NCBI RefSeq assembly: GCF_003946865.1
Contig: NZ_QXTH01000002.1
Coordinates: 434,001 to 498,000, forward strand
Direction: 5' to 3'
Origin: Antribacter gilvus
GTDB lineage: Bacteria > Actinomycetota > Actinomycetes > Actinomycetales > Cellulomonadaceae
Length of the DNA: 64,000 nt
Under the pieces are notes generated by a model. It was given only the letters and a program-made list of their open reading frames with translations. It was not told the DNA's origin and did no database searches. The position numbers were made by a program, and so were the translations under genes. Positions 1 to 9,157 of the stretch are shown here, in pieces (the stretch's first letter is position 1; each line of letters starts with the position of its first letter).

Positions 1-447
1 ATGGGGTCCGCCGGGTTCGAGTGGGACATCCTCACCTGCGACGAGGACGAGGTCGCGGCGATCACCGCCTACGCCGCCCTCTACAAGGAGCTGCGCGGCG
101 TGCTCCACACCGGGACGCTGGTGCACCCGGACACGGTGGACCCTGCGCTGAGGGTCACGGGCGTGGTCGCTGCCGACCGGTCGGAGGCGGTGTTCACGAT
201 CGCCACCGTCGCGTCGCTCACCGACGCGCTGACCGAGCGGGTGCGCCTCGACGGGCTCGACCCGTCGCGGCGGTACACGCTGCGCGTGCGGGACGAGGTG
301 GGCGCCGCCCGCTGGGGCTGGGTGACGCCCGGGTGGATCGGCAAGGAGCCCGTCGTGGTGCCGGGCTCGGTGCTCACCGGTGTGGGGCTGCAGCTGCCGA
401 CGCTGTGGCCGGTGCAGGCGCTGATCCTGCACCTGACGGAGGCCTGA
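1..447 (+). CDS. alpha-galactosidase (GH36), C-terminal end only
   Basis: The first 148 codons read as the C-terminal end of a GH36 alpha-galactosidase. They begin at GFEWD, matching the end of the catalytic barrel, followed by the typical stretch AAYAALYKELRGVLHTG-like region (here ITAYAALYKELRGVLHTG), which precedes the C-terminal beta-sandwich (residues about 50-148). Family enzymes are around 700 residues, so roughly 550 residues lie upstream of the window. The ATG at base 1 is an internal methionine and not a start. The enzyme would release alpha-1,6-galactose from raffinose-type sugars or galactomannan, which fits the other glycosidases in the window. A long hairpin follows the stop. 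The catalytic aspartates are outside the window, so activity cannot be judged. Confidence 0.8.
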   Translation: MGSAGFEWDILTCDEDEVAAITAYAALYKELRGVLHTGTLVHPDTVDPALRVTGVVAADRSEAVFTIATVASLTDALTERVRLDGLDPSRRYTLRVRDEVGAARWGWVTPGWIGKEPVVVPGSVLTGVGLQLPTLWPVQALILHLTEA

Positions 448-472
448 CCCCCCGCCCCGCCCGCCCCTCCGG

Positions 473-542
473 CCCCGCTGTGGGTACACGAATGGCCGCC
501 TCCCAGGTTCGGGAGGCGGCCATTCGTGTACCCACAGCGGGG
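473..542. terminator. perfect 32-bp stem, 6-nt loop hairpin
   Basis: Bases 473-504 and 511-542 are exact reverse complements (32 bp) around the loop AGGTTC. The hairpin lies between the convergent alpha-galactosidase and sortase-substrate genes, 25 bp after one stop and 6 bp from the other. It is probably a bidirectional terminator. There is no clear U-tract, and the stem is far longer than a usual intrinsic terminator. Confidence 0.75.
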
Positions 543-548
543 TGGGAA

Positions 549-1337
549 CTACACCGTCGGCGAGATCGCAGCAGCAGCCGCGGCCTGACGCCTACGGAAC
601 ACGAGGAGCGACGCGCCGCCGCCCACGAGGGCGAGGGCGAGCACGGTCAGCGTGATCGCACCGGCGGGACCGGTCTGGGCCAGCGGCCCGCCCGGCCCGT
701 TCTGGACGCCGGCCACGGTGGTGCTCGGCGAGGCGCTCAGCGAAGCACTGGGCGACCCGCTGGGCGACGTCGAAGCCGTCGTTGACGGCGTCGGGGTGCC
801 GGAAGGCGACTCCGAGTCCGTCGGGGTCGGCGTCGAGGAAGGCGACTCCGTGCCCGTCGGGGTCGGCGTCGAGGAAGGCGACTCCGACGTGGTCGGGGTC
901 GGGGTGGGGGTGGGCGTGGATCCCGGCGACTGGACGACGACGAGCGCGTAGTGGCTCACGTCCTTGCCGGAAGCCCACGGGTAGGTGATGTCGACGGAAC
1001 CCACCGGCTCATCGAGGATGACCAGGTAGACCCCGGCCTCCGGCTGCTGCGCCGAACCGGCCTTGACGCAGTAGCCGGAGATGAGGGTGCCCGTGGGTGC
1101 GGGCACGGTGACGACCGAGTGGTCGCTGTCCGTGTCGCCCACACCGGCGTCGATCTTGTCGCCGATCGTCGAGCCATCGGGGAGATCGACGGCGCCCGTG
1201 CCGATCGCCGCGATGAGATCGTTGCAGGTGTCGTACTCGGGGTAATGGGTCCCGTTGTCCACGGTGGCCGCGGCCGGTCCGGCAACGAGCCCGGTGAGGA
1301 GCAGCGTCGCTGCCCCCAGAACAGTCAGCTTGCGCAC
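549..1337 (-). CDS. sortase-anchored Ser/Thr/Pro-rich surface protein (LAQTG)
   Basis: This 262-residue protein has a signal peptide, with a basic VRKL start, a hydrophobic run, and a PAAA-type cleavage site near residue 25. A globular part of about 110 residues has two cysteines and no family I recognise. A repetitive linker of PTPT and ESPS units follows. The end is a cell-wall sorting signal: LAQTG at residues 219-223, a hydrophobic helix, then RRR. LAxTG is typical of class E sortase substrates in high-GC Gram-positives. The GTG start at 1337 is chosen because AAGGAG lies 6 bases upstream and the signal peptide begins there; an upstream reading extension lacks this. No sortase gene is nearby. 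The globular part may bind a wall or substrate polymer, but nothing in the sequence shows this. Confidence 0.8.
   Translation of the reverse strand: MRKLTVLGAATLLLTGLVAGPAAATVDNGTHYPEYDTCNDLIAAIGTGAVDLPDGSTIGDKIDAGVGDTDSDHSVVTVPAPTGTLISGYCVKAGSAQQPEAGVYLVILDEPVGSVDITYPWASGKDVSHYALVVVQSPGSTPTPTPTPTTSESPSSTPTPTGTESPSSTPTPTDSESPSGTPTPSTTASTSPSGSPSASLSASPSTTVAGVQNGPGGPLAQTGPAGAITLTVLALALVGGGASLLVFRRRQAAAAAAISPTV
805..900. repeat. 36-bp tandem repeat coding the S/T/P linker
   Basis: Units start at 805, 841 and 877 with a 36-bp period, each beginning GGCGACTCCG. They encode 12-residue ESPSSTPTPTG-like blocks of the surface protein. Because 36 is a multiple of three, changes in copy number would alter stalk length without shifting the frame. 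Confidence 0.7.
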
Positions 1338-1468
1338 AGTGCGCTCCTTCAACCCTTGGTGCCAGGCCACACGCAAGATGAGGCGGCCACGGGGATGGTA
1401 GCGGTGTATGCCGCAATCTCCAATCCGGACTTCTGGCGACTTAATGCCATACAACCGTCATATCTACT

Positions 1469-2470
1469 CTACTTACGCCCTTTACCCTTCTTTTTACCCT
1501 TCTCGCCGGAGGACGGTCGCGCGCCTCGACCAGTCGTCCCACCCGCTCGTCCGCCCGTCCGGGACCCTTGCGCACCACCGCTCCGGCCGCCTCTCGCAGC
1601 GTCGACCTTGGTGCCCGTGCCCTTGGTGCCCGTGCCCTTGGCGGGTCCCTTCGGGGAGGCGGCCGGGGCGTCGTCGGGCACCCTGCCGCGGCCGCGCGAG
1701 CTGTTGACCGTGCGGCCGCGCACGATGCCGATCATCTCCTCGACCAGGTCGGTGGTGCGGTCCTTGGGCCACACCAGGCCGACGGGCGCGACAGGGCCAC
1801 CCTCCAGCCGGCGGAACACGACGTCCTTGCGGTGGTGGAGGCGCGCCACCGACTGCGGGAGGATCGCGATGCCGACGTTCGCGGCCACGACGGCGAGCGC
1901 CTCCAGCGTGGTGGCGGGACGCTCCGGTCCGGCGGGGTCGGGGGACGTGGGGGCGACGCCGGGCACGGGGCCGCCGGCGAAGAGGACGTCGTCGAGCGGC
2001 AGCCAGACCGTCTCGTCGGCGATGTCGTCGAGGGCGACCGCCTCGTCCGCCTCCAGGGCGGCGACCATGTGGTCGCGGGAGACGCAGACCACCGAGGCCT
2101 CCTCGTACAGCGGGATCGCCGAGTACAGGTCGGGGTCGACGGGAAGCCTGCCGATCGCCGCGTCGGCCCGGCCGTCCAGGAGCGCCGCCGGGACGTCCGC
2201 CGCCTCGACGCCGACGAGGTCGAGCCGCACGTCAGGGATCCGGTCGCGCCACACCGACACCCACTTGCCGGGCGTGGCCCCAGGTACGAAGGCGAGGCGG
2301 AACCGCGGCCGGGGATCGTCCGCGGCGGGGGGCTCGGCGCTGTCGGGAGCGTCGTCGCTGGTCGGCTCGTCGGCGGGCTGGGTGTCCCTGGGCGGCTCGT
2401 CGCCCTGGGGGGCGATCGATGAGGAGGCGTCCGCGGCGTCGTCGGGCACCGGGGCGTCGGAGGGCTGCAT
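1469..2470 (-). CDS. LysR-type effector-binding domain protein without HTH
   Basis: The 333 residues start with an acidic Asp/Pro/Ser-rich region (1-50). A LysR substrate-binding-like domain follows (about 55-255), with FRLAFVPGATPGKW, the GVEAADVPAALLDGRADAAIGR segment and a VGIAILPQS segment typical of the type 2 periplasmic fold. No N-terminal winged helix is present, so it cannot bind DNA in the usual LysR way. The last 80 residues are Gly/Thr/Arg-rich and end in a KGKKKGKGRK tail that could bind nucleic acid or other acidic partners. It is divergent from a DUF5997 gene, a pairing I recognise from other actinobacteria. Its role is unknown. Confidence 0.7.
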   Translation of the reverse strand: MQPSDAPVPDDAADASSSIAPQGDEPPRDTQPADEPTSDDAPDSAEPPAADDPRPRFRLAFVPGATPGKWVSVWRDRIPDVRLDLVGVEAADVPAALLDGRADAAIGRLPVDPDLYSAIPLYEEASVVCVSRDHMVAALEADEAVALDDIADETVWLPLDDVLFAGGPVPGVAPTSPDPAGPERPATTLEALAVVAANVGIAILPQSVARLHHRKDVVFRRLEGGPVAPVGLVWPKDRTTDLVEEMIGIVRGRTVNSSRGRGRVPDDAPAASPKGPAKGTGTKGTGTKVDAARGGRSGGAQGSRTGGRAGGTTGRGARPSSGEKGKKKGKGRK

Positions 2471-2597
2471 ACCGCCAGGCTACGTGCCGGTCCGCGCGGG
2501 AACGCGCCAGGCCCGGCCTGCCGGTGGCAGTACAGGGAGGTGGAGGTCACGGCCGTCCGACCCGGGCGGGTACGCCGCTGCCGGATACCCTGGGACC

Positions 2598-3074
2598 ATG
2601 AGCTCCCCCTTCGCCTCCCAGCAGTTCAAGCCGTCCAACGCGGCCAAGCGGCTCGGGGTCTACCTCCCGGCGACGCCACAGGAGTTCCAGGAGGGCACCT
2701 TCACGCGCGCCGAGCTCGAAGAGCTCGAGAAGAACCCGCCGGAGTGGCTCGCCGACCTGCGACGCAACGGCCCCCACCCCCGCCCGGTCGTGGCCGGGCG
2801 CCTCGGCATCTCGATCGCCGGCCTGACCAGGGGCGGCATCACCGAGCCGCTGACCACCGAGCAGATCGACGAGCTGCGCGCCGAGCCGCCGTCGTGGCTG
2901 GTCCGCGAGCGCCAGATCTTCGCGCAGGTGCGCGAGGAGGACGAGCGGCTCGCCGCGGAGAAGGCCAAGGAGCAGGCGAAGGCGGACCGCGTTGCCGCGC
3001 GCCAGTCGCCGACGTCGCCGACGCCGACCGCACGGCCGACCCCTCCCACGCCGCCCGCACCGCCCGCGAGCTGA
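2598..3074 (+). CDS. DUF5997 family protein
   Basis: This small cytoplasmic protein has 158 residues. The N-terminal 110 residues match the actinobacterial DUF5997 pattern: KPSNAAKRLGVYLPATPQEF, then a PPEWLADLRRNGPHPRPVVA stretch, then RLGISIAGLTRGG. A charged helix rich in Glu, Lys and Ala follows, and the tail is Pro/Thr/Ala-rich. The GLTRGG section looks like a short DNA-binding-like helix pair, but no function is established. The ATG at 2598 matches the family N-terminus. The gene is divergent from the LysR-like effector-domain gene with 127 bp between. The stop codon lies inside a degenerate copy of the GCCGAG hairpin family. Confidence 0.75.
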   Translation: MSSPFASQQFKPSNAAKRLGVYLPATPQEFQEGTFTRAELEELEKNPPEWLADLRRNGPHPRPVVAGRLGISIAGLTRGGITEPLTTEQIDELRAEPPSWLVRERQIFAQVREEDERLAAEKAKEQAKADRVAARQSPTSPTPTARPTPPTPPAPPAS

Positions 3075-3117
3075 CGACCTCGGCACGCCTCCCCCGCCGA
3101 GACAGTGTGCGTCCGTC
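3073..3117. repeat. degenerate GCCGAG-family hairpin remnant
   Basis: GACGACCTCGGC (3073-3084) is a right-arm end of the 41-bp family, and GCCGAGACAGTGTGCGTCC (3096-3114) looks like a left arm. The order is inverted, so this is probably a broken or rearranged pair. The DUF5997 stop (3072-3074) overlaps it. Confidence 0.45.
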
Positions 3118-3134
3118 CGAGCACGAGGTAGCGC

Positions 3135-4499
3135 ATGACCGACGTCGACGAGGTGCTGTCGCGGCTCGTCCCGTACCCCGAGGACGGTTCGCGCGCTGAC
3201 GGCCCCGTCGCCGTCGACGCCGCCGACCGCCTCCTGCTCGACGAGGCCCGCACAGCGGTGGAGGGCGCCCCGCCCGGGTCGGTCGTGGTGGTGGGCGACC
3301 GGTTCGGGGCCCTGACGCTCGGCGCGATCGCCCTCGGCGCCACGCACGTGCGGGTGCACCAGGACGTCGTCACGGCAGAGGCGGCCCTCGCGGCCAACGC
3401 GGCCCTCGCGGCAGGTGTGCGCGCCAGACTGCTTCCAGGCCCACCTACGGCCCACGAGACGACCCTGGAAGCAGTTTCGCGCGCACCCCAGCCCGCGCCC
3501 GAGCGCGCACCCGAGCCCGGCTACGCCCACCACCCCCTGGGCCGAGCCCTGCTCGACGGCGTCCGCGTGGTGCTGCTGCAGCTGCCCACCTCCCTCGCGG
3601 AGCTCACCGAGGTGGCCGAGCACGTGGCGCGCTGGGCGCACCCCGACGTGGTGGTGTTCGCAGGCGGCCGGGTCAAGCACATGACGCGCGCCATGAACGA
3701 CGTGCTGGCCGCCGAGCTCAGCGACGTCACCGCCACCCGGGCCCGGCAGAAGTCGCGCGTGCTCGTCGCCCGCGGCGTCCGGCCCGACCGGCGCGACGTT
3801 CCCCTCACCTACCCGGTCGAGGCGCGCCTGAGCGACCCGGAGGTCCTCGCAGCAGCCCGGCCACCCGCCGGCGCCTCCCGGCGTCGGTCCCTTGTCGCGG
3901 CGTCGGTCGATATACCGACCGACGCGGCGGCAACCGACCGACGCGGCCCGGAGCACGCCCTCGCCGTCGTCGCCCACGGCGCCGCCTTCGCCGGCCCCAC
4001 CCTCGACCTCGGGACCCGCTTCCTCCTCGCACAGTCGCACCTCTGGCCCACGGCGGCTACCACCGCGGTGGACCTGGGCTGCGGCACGGGGATCCTCGCC
4101 ACGGTCCTGGCCCTGCGGTACCCGGCCGCCCGGGTCGTGGCGACGGACCGGTCTGCGGCGGCGACAGCGTCGGCGGCCGGCACGGCAGAGCGCAACGGGG
4201 TGAGCGGTCGGGTCACCGTGCTCCGGGACGACGCCGGCGCCGCGCTCCCCGACGCGAGCGCCGACCTGATCCTCTGCAACCCGCCCTTCCACGACCGGGC
4301 CGCCCTCAGCACCGACGCGGCGCACCGGATGTTCGCCACGGCCGGCCGTGTCCTGCGCCCGGGCGGCGAGCTGTGGACGGTGTTCAACACGCCGCTGCGC
4401 TATCGAGGAGCGCTCTCACGGTTGGTGGGCACTACGGAGCACATCGCACAGGATCCGCGGTTCACAATCACCCGATCCGTCCGTGAGAGCGTTTGCTGA
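3135..4499 (+). CDS. RsmC/RlmG-like rRNA guanine-N2 methyltransferase
   Basis: This is a 454-residue class I SAM methyltransferase with the two-lobed RsmC/RlmG layout. An N-terminal lobe (about 1-245) lacks the SAM motif. The C-terminal catalytic lobe has DLGCGTG (313-319) for SAM and NPPF (382-385) for the target guanine N2. Family members modify 16S G1207 or 23S G1835. The length exceeds the usual 330-380 residues. Two excess segments are hairpin-forming DNA read in frame: residues about 95-117 (VRARLLPGPP...) and about 249-271 (RRRSLVAASVDIP...). Both fall in what look like loops or linkers, so the enzyme may still work. The substrate guanine cannot be told from sequence. It is the last gene before a secreted beta-helix gene on the same strand. 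Confidence 0.8.
   Translation: MTDVDEVLSRLVPYPEDGSRADGPVAVDAADRLLLDEARTAVEGAPPGSVVVVGDRFGALTLGAIALGATHVRVHQDVVTAEAALAANAALAAGVRARLLPGPPTAHETTLEAVSRAPQPAPERAPEPGYAHHPLGRALLDGVRVVLLQLPTSLAELTEVAEHVARWAHPDVVVFAGGRVKHMTRAMNDVLAAELSDVTATRARQKSRVLVARGVRPDRRDVPLTYPVEARLSDPEVLAAARPPAGASRRRSLVAASVDIPTDAAATDRRGPEHALAVVAHGAAFAGPTLDLGTRFLLAQSHLWPTAATTAVDLGCGTGILATVLALRYPAARVVATDRSAAATASAAGTAERNGVSGRVTVLRDDAGAALPDASADLILCNPPFHDRAALSTDAAHRMFATAGRVLRPGGELWTVFNTPLRYRGALSRLVGTTEHIAQDPRFTITRSVRESVC
3417..3486. repeat. in-frame copy of the TGCGCGCCAGACTGC hairpin family
   Basis: Arms 3417-3439 and 3464-3486 (23 bp) pair with two mismatches. Twenty-two bases of the left arm also occur at 50631-50652 in a second hairpin in an intergenic spot. 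Here the element is entirely coding, inside the methyltransferase gene, and keeps its reading frame. Confidence 0.75.
3881..3943. repeat. nested GCGTCGGTCG inverted repeats within CDS
   Basis: GCGTCGGTCG at 3900-3909 and CGACCGACGC at 3916-3925 form a perfect 10-bp stem around ATATAC. A further left copy (GCGTCGGTCC, 3881) and a further right copy (about 3934) flank them, giving a nested double hairpin. The coded residues (about 249-271) are not expected in the methyltransferase family. Confidence 0.6.
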
Positions 4500-4630
4500 C
4501 AGACCGGTAAGAAGTCGCTACGCTCGGTCCCGCACCCGGTTCACCGGGTGCGTCCAGCCCTCGTCTCCCGGGGGCGACGACAACCGGCAGCGGGGCCCAT
4601 CCCCCGCTGCCCCGAGACCGAGGACTGTCG

Positions 4631-6529
<1,899 letters not shown>

Positions 6530-6542
6530 CGAGGTCCGACGA

Positions 6543-6586
6543 GAACGGCCCGCGTGGTCACCGGAAGGTGACCACGCGGGCCGTTC
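6543..6586. terminator. 20-bp perfect stem, GGAA tetraloop
   Basis: Bases 6543-6562 pair exactly with 6567-6586 around GGAA, 13 bp after the beta-helix stop. The FKBP gene converges from the other side, so the hairpin probably terminates both. Confidence 0.8.
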
Positions 6587-6600
6587 GTCGTCGGGCAGGT

Positions 6601-7011
6601 TCAGCTGACGCCGACGATGTCCACCACGAAGACGAGGGTCGCGCCGCCGGGGATGCCCGCCTGGGGCACGCCGCGCGAGCCGTAACCGTGCTCGGCCGGG
6701 ATCGACAGGAGCACGCGGGAGCCCACGTTCTGCCCGACGAGGCCCTTGTCCCAGCCGCCGATCACGGCGCCGACGCCGATCGGGAAGTCGATCGTGTCAC
6801 CACGGTCGTACGAGTTGTCGAAGACCTGGCCGTCCCAGGTCTGACCCAGGTAGTTCACGACGATGGTGCGGCCGGCCTCGACGACCGGCCCGCTGCCCTC
6901 CTCGAGCACCTGCACCTGCAGGCCGGCGGGCGCGCCGCCCTCGGGGAAGGACAGCACAGGCTTGTCGCCGAACGTGCCGGAGGCGGAAGGAAGGGTGGTC
7001 ACGAGGGTCAC
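6601..7011 (-). CDS. FKBP-type peptidyl-prolyl isomerase
   Basis: This protein of 136 residues is a single cytoplasmic FKBP domain without a signal peptide. It carries the family's landmarks: VVNYLGQTWDGQVFDNSYDRGD, then IGGWDKGLVGQNVGSRVLLSIPAEHGYG, then a GATLVFVVDI end strand. Most active-site aromatic and acidic positions (Y, F, D, W, Y) are present. It would catalyse prolyl cis-trans isomerisation in protein folding. Two GTG starts are possible (7011 and 7002); AGAGG lies close before the first and better spaced before the second. It sits alone between a convergent beta-helix gene and a co-directional LysR regulator. Confidence 0.9.
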   Translation of the reverse strand: MTLVTTLPSASGTFGDKPVLSFPEGGAPAGLQVQVLEEGSGPVVEAGRTIVVNYLGQTWDGQVFDNSYDRGDTIDFPIGVGAVIGGWDKGLVGQNVGSRVLLSIPAEHGYGSRGVPQAGIPGGATLVFVVDIVGVS

Positions 7012-7053
7012 CTCTCGATCGGGGAGGCGTCGGACGGTGCCCGACGCCGGAAC

Positions 7054-7995
7054 TCACCCAGCGTACGTGGCCTCGCGCCGGTCGGTGGCCGGGAGAGCGG
7101 CCCCGGTGCGGGTCGCCGCCACGACGCGCAGGGCGTCGAGCGCCGCCCGCACGGACGGGACCTCGGCCACGGCGTCCTGCACGACGGCGTACACGGAGCG
7201 CACCGGCGTGGGTCGCACCACGGGCACCGCCACCGTGCCGGCCGGCAGCCGCACGGCGCCCAGCGCGGGCAGGATGGTGAGCCCGATGCCGGCGTCCACG
7301 AAGGCGAGCGCCGTCGCGTAGTCATGGGCCTCGACGTGGAACGGCGGCGCGAACCCCGCCGCGCGGCAGGCCTCGAGGAGGTTCCGCCGGCACCAGCCGC
7401 GCTGGTAGTCGTTGTCGATCCAGTGGTCGGTGGCCAGCTCGGCCAGCTCGATCTCGCGCAGTCCCGCGAACCGGTGGCCGATGGGCAGCACGGCGACGTA
7501 GGGGTCGTCGAGCAGGTGGTGGGCGGTGAACCCCACGCCGGGGTCGAAGCCGTCGTCGGCCACGACGATCTGGAGGTCGGCCCGCTCCTCGACGCCGTCG
7601 GGGATGTGCTCCCGCAGCTCGAGGTCGAGGCGCACCCCGGGGAACCGGGTGGTGATGGCGCGCACGACCTCGGGCAGCCAGGCCGAGCCCGCCGACGCGA
7701 AGTACGCGATGGAGAGGCTCCCGGTGCGCCCCGCCCGAAGGTCCGCGACGAGCAGCTCGGCCTCGCCCAGCCGCGCGAGCACCTCGTCGGCCTCGGCCGC
7801 GAGCACCCGGCCCGCCGCCGTGGGCCGGATGCCGCGGCCTGCCTTGGCGAAGAGCGTGAGGCCGGTCTCCCGCTGCAGCGCCGTGACGTGCTGGCTCACG
7901 GCGGAGGGCGTATAGCCCAGGTTCGCGGCGGCGGCCTGCACGGAGCCGGACGCGACGACGGACCGGAAGACGCGGAGGCGGTGAACATCGAGCAT
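7054..7995 (-). CDS. LysR-family transcriptional regulator
   Basis: The 313-residue regulator has an N-terminal winged helix (2-60: LDVHRLRVFRSVVASGSVQAAA, then YTPSAVSQHVTALQRE) and a substrate-binding domain (about 88-300). The start is set at the ATG at 7995, which directly precedes the canonical LysR N-terminus; longer readings add an unrelated leader. It is divergent from an EamA transporter gene with 82 bp between, the classic layout in which LysR controls the divergent exporter in response to its substrate. The spacer contains CACTGAACAGAAGTG (8014-8028), with CACT/AGTG ends, as a possible but weak binding site. The effector is unknown. Confidence 0.88.
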   Translation of the reverse strand: MLDVHRLRVFRSVVASGSVQAAAANLGYTPSAVSQHVTALQRETGLTLFAKAGRGIRPTAAGRVLAAEADEVLARLGEAELLVADLRAGRTGSLSIAYFASAGSAWLPEVVRAITTRFPGVRLDLELREHIPDGVEERADLQIVVADDGFDPGVGFTAHHLLDDPYVAVLPIGHRFAGLREIELAELATDHWIDNDYQRGWCRRNLLEACRAAGFAPPFHVEAHDYATALAFVDAGIGLTILPALGAVRLPAGTVAVPVVRPTPVRSVYAVVQDAVAEVPSVRAALDALRVVAATRTGAALPATDRREATYAG

Positions 7996-8077
7996 GAACC
8001 CACCGTACAGCGGCACTGAACAGAAGTGAAGGAATCGTCGCTTGTGCTGAAGAGTCGGCTCGGGCGAGGATCGCACC

Positions 8078-9055
8078 ATGACCACGCCGACCGAAACCCG
8101 CGAGACACCGCCCGGCACCCCGGGCGAGGCTTCTACCGTGATCCCCCGGGCCCCGCACCGCCTCCTGCTCCCTGCCGCCGCCATGGTGACGGTGGTGCTG
8201 TGGGCGTCGGCGTTCATCGGGATCCGGGCCGCCGGGCACGACTACTCCCCCGGCGCCCTCACGCTCGGTCGCGTCCTGACCGGGAGCCTGGCGCTCACGG
8301 TCATGGTGCTGGTCTCGGGCAGGATGCGCGTGCCGCGCTTCCCCGGCGGCAAGGTGCTCGCCGGTGTCGCGGTGTGGGGCGTGCTCTGGTTCGGGCTCTA
8401 CAACCTGGCCCTCAACGCCGCCGAGCGCACGCTCGACGCCGGGACCGCGTCCCTCCTCGTGGGGCTCGCGCCGATCCTCATCGCCGTGATCGCCGGGCTG
8501 GCGCTCGGCGAGGGCTTCCCGCGGCGGCTGATCCTCGGTATCGGGATCGCCTTCGCCGGGGTGGCGACGATCGCCGTCGCCACCTCGAACGGCGCGGCCG
8601 ACGCCGTGGCGGTGGCCCTCGGCCTCGCCGCTGCCGGGCTGTACGCCGTGGGCGCGACCCTCCAGAAGCGGCTCATCCCCCACGTCGACAACCTCACGAT
8701 GACGTGGCTCGGCTGCGTCGCGGGCACGGTAGCGAGCCTGCCGTTCGCGGCGGACCTTCTTGCCGACTTCGCCGCCGCCCCGCTGCCCGCCACGCTCGGC
8801 GTGGTCTACCTCGGGGTGTTCCCCACCGCCGTGGCGTTCGTGACCTGGGGCTACGCGCTGTCCCGCACGACGGCGGGCCGCCTCGCCGCCACGACCTACC
8901 TCGTGCCGCCGCTGACGGTGCTGCTCTCGTGGGGGCTGCTGGGCGAGATCCCCGCGCCGGTGGCGCTGCTCGGCGGGGCCCTGTGCCTCGGTGGCGTGCT
9001 GGTGGCGACGCTGCGCCGGCGGGTTCCGGCAGCGGTCCCGGCAGCGCGCACGTGA
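8078..9055 (+). CDS. EamA/DMT-family exporter
   Basis: This integral membrane protein has 325 residues and about ten hydrophobic segments in two EamA repeats (about 28-160 and 172-310). It has the usual VLWASAFIGIRAAG start of repeat one and a TWGYALSRTTAGRLAATTYLVP segment in repeat two. Members export amino acids, metabolites or toxic compounds by drug/metabolite-type antiport. The divergent LysR gene is the likely regulator. The stop codon (9053-9055) lies inside a 68-bp perfect palindrome, so the last bases of this gene form the hairpin arm. The substrate cannot be inferred. Confidence 0.85.
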   Translation: MTTPTETRETPPGTPGEASTVIPRAPHRLLLPAAAMVTVVLWASAFIGIRAAGHDYSPGALTLGRVLTGSLALTVMVLVSGRMRVPRFPGGKVLAGVAVWGVLWFGLYNLALNAAERTLDAGTASLLVGLAPILIAVIAGLALGEGFPRRLILGIGIAFAGVATIAVATSNGAADAVAVALGLAAAGLYAVGATLQKRLIPHVDNLTMTWLGCVAGTVASLPFAADLLADFAAAPLPATLGVVYLGVFPTAVAFVTWGYALSRTTAGRLAATTYLVPPLTVLLSWGLLGEIPAPVALLGGALCLGGVLVATLRRRVPAAVPAART

Positions 9056-9118
9056 TCGGTAGTTCGTTGCATGATCGGCAGTTCGAACTGCCGATCATGC
9101 AACGAACTACCGATCACG
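9051..9118. repeat. 68-bp perfect palindrome overlapping the exporter stop
   Basis: Each 34-base arm matches the other exactly, with the centre at 9084/9085 and no loop. GATCGG(T/C)AGTTC occurs twice in each arm, so the palindrome is itself built of a duplicated unit. It lies between convergent genes and includes the EamA stop codon. It probably acts as a terminator; in DNA it could extrude as a cruciform. Confidence 0.85.
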
Positions 9119-9157
9119 CGGCAACGGGCGGGCGGCGGCGGGCGGCGCGCCCGTACC

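Noticed and set aside
4403-4416. CGAGGAGCGCTCTC near a CebR-type TGGGAGCGCTCCCA operator
   Set aside because: It lies inside conserved methyltransferase codons and is an imperfect match, so chance is likely.
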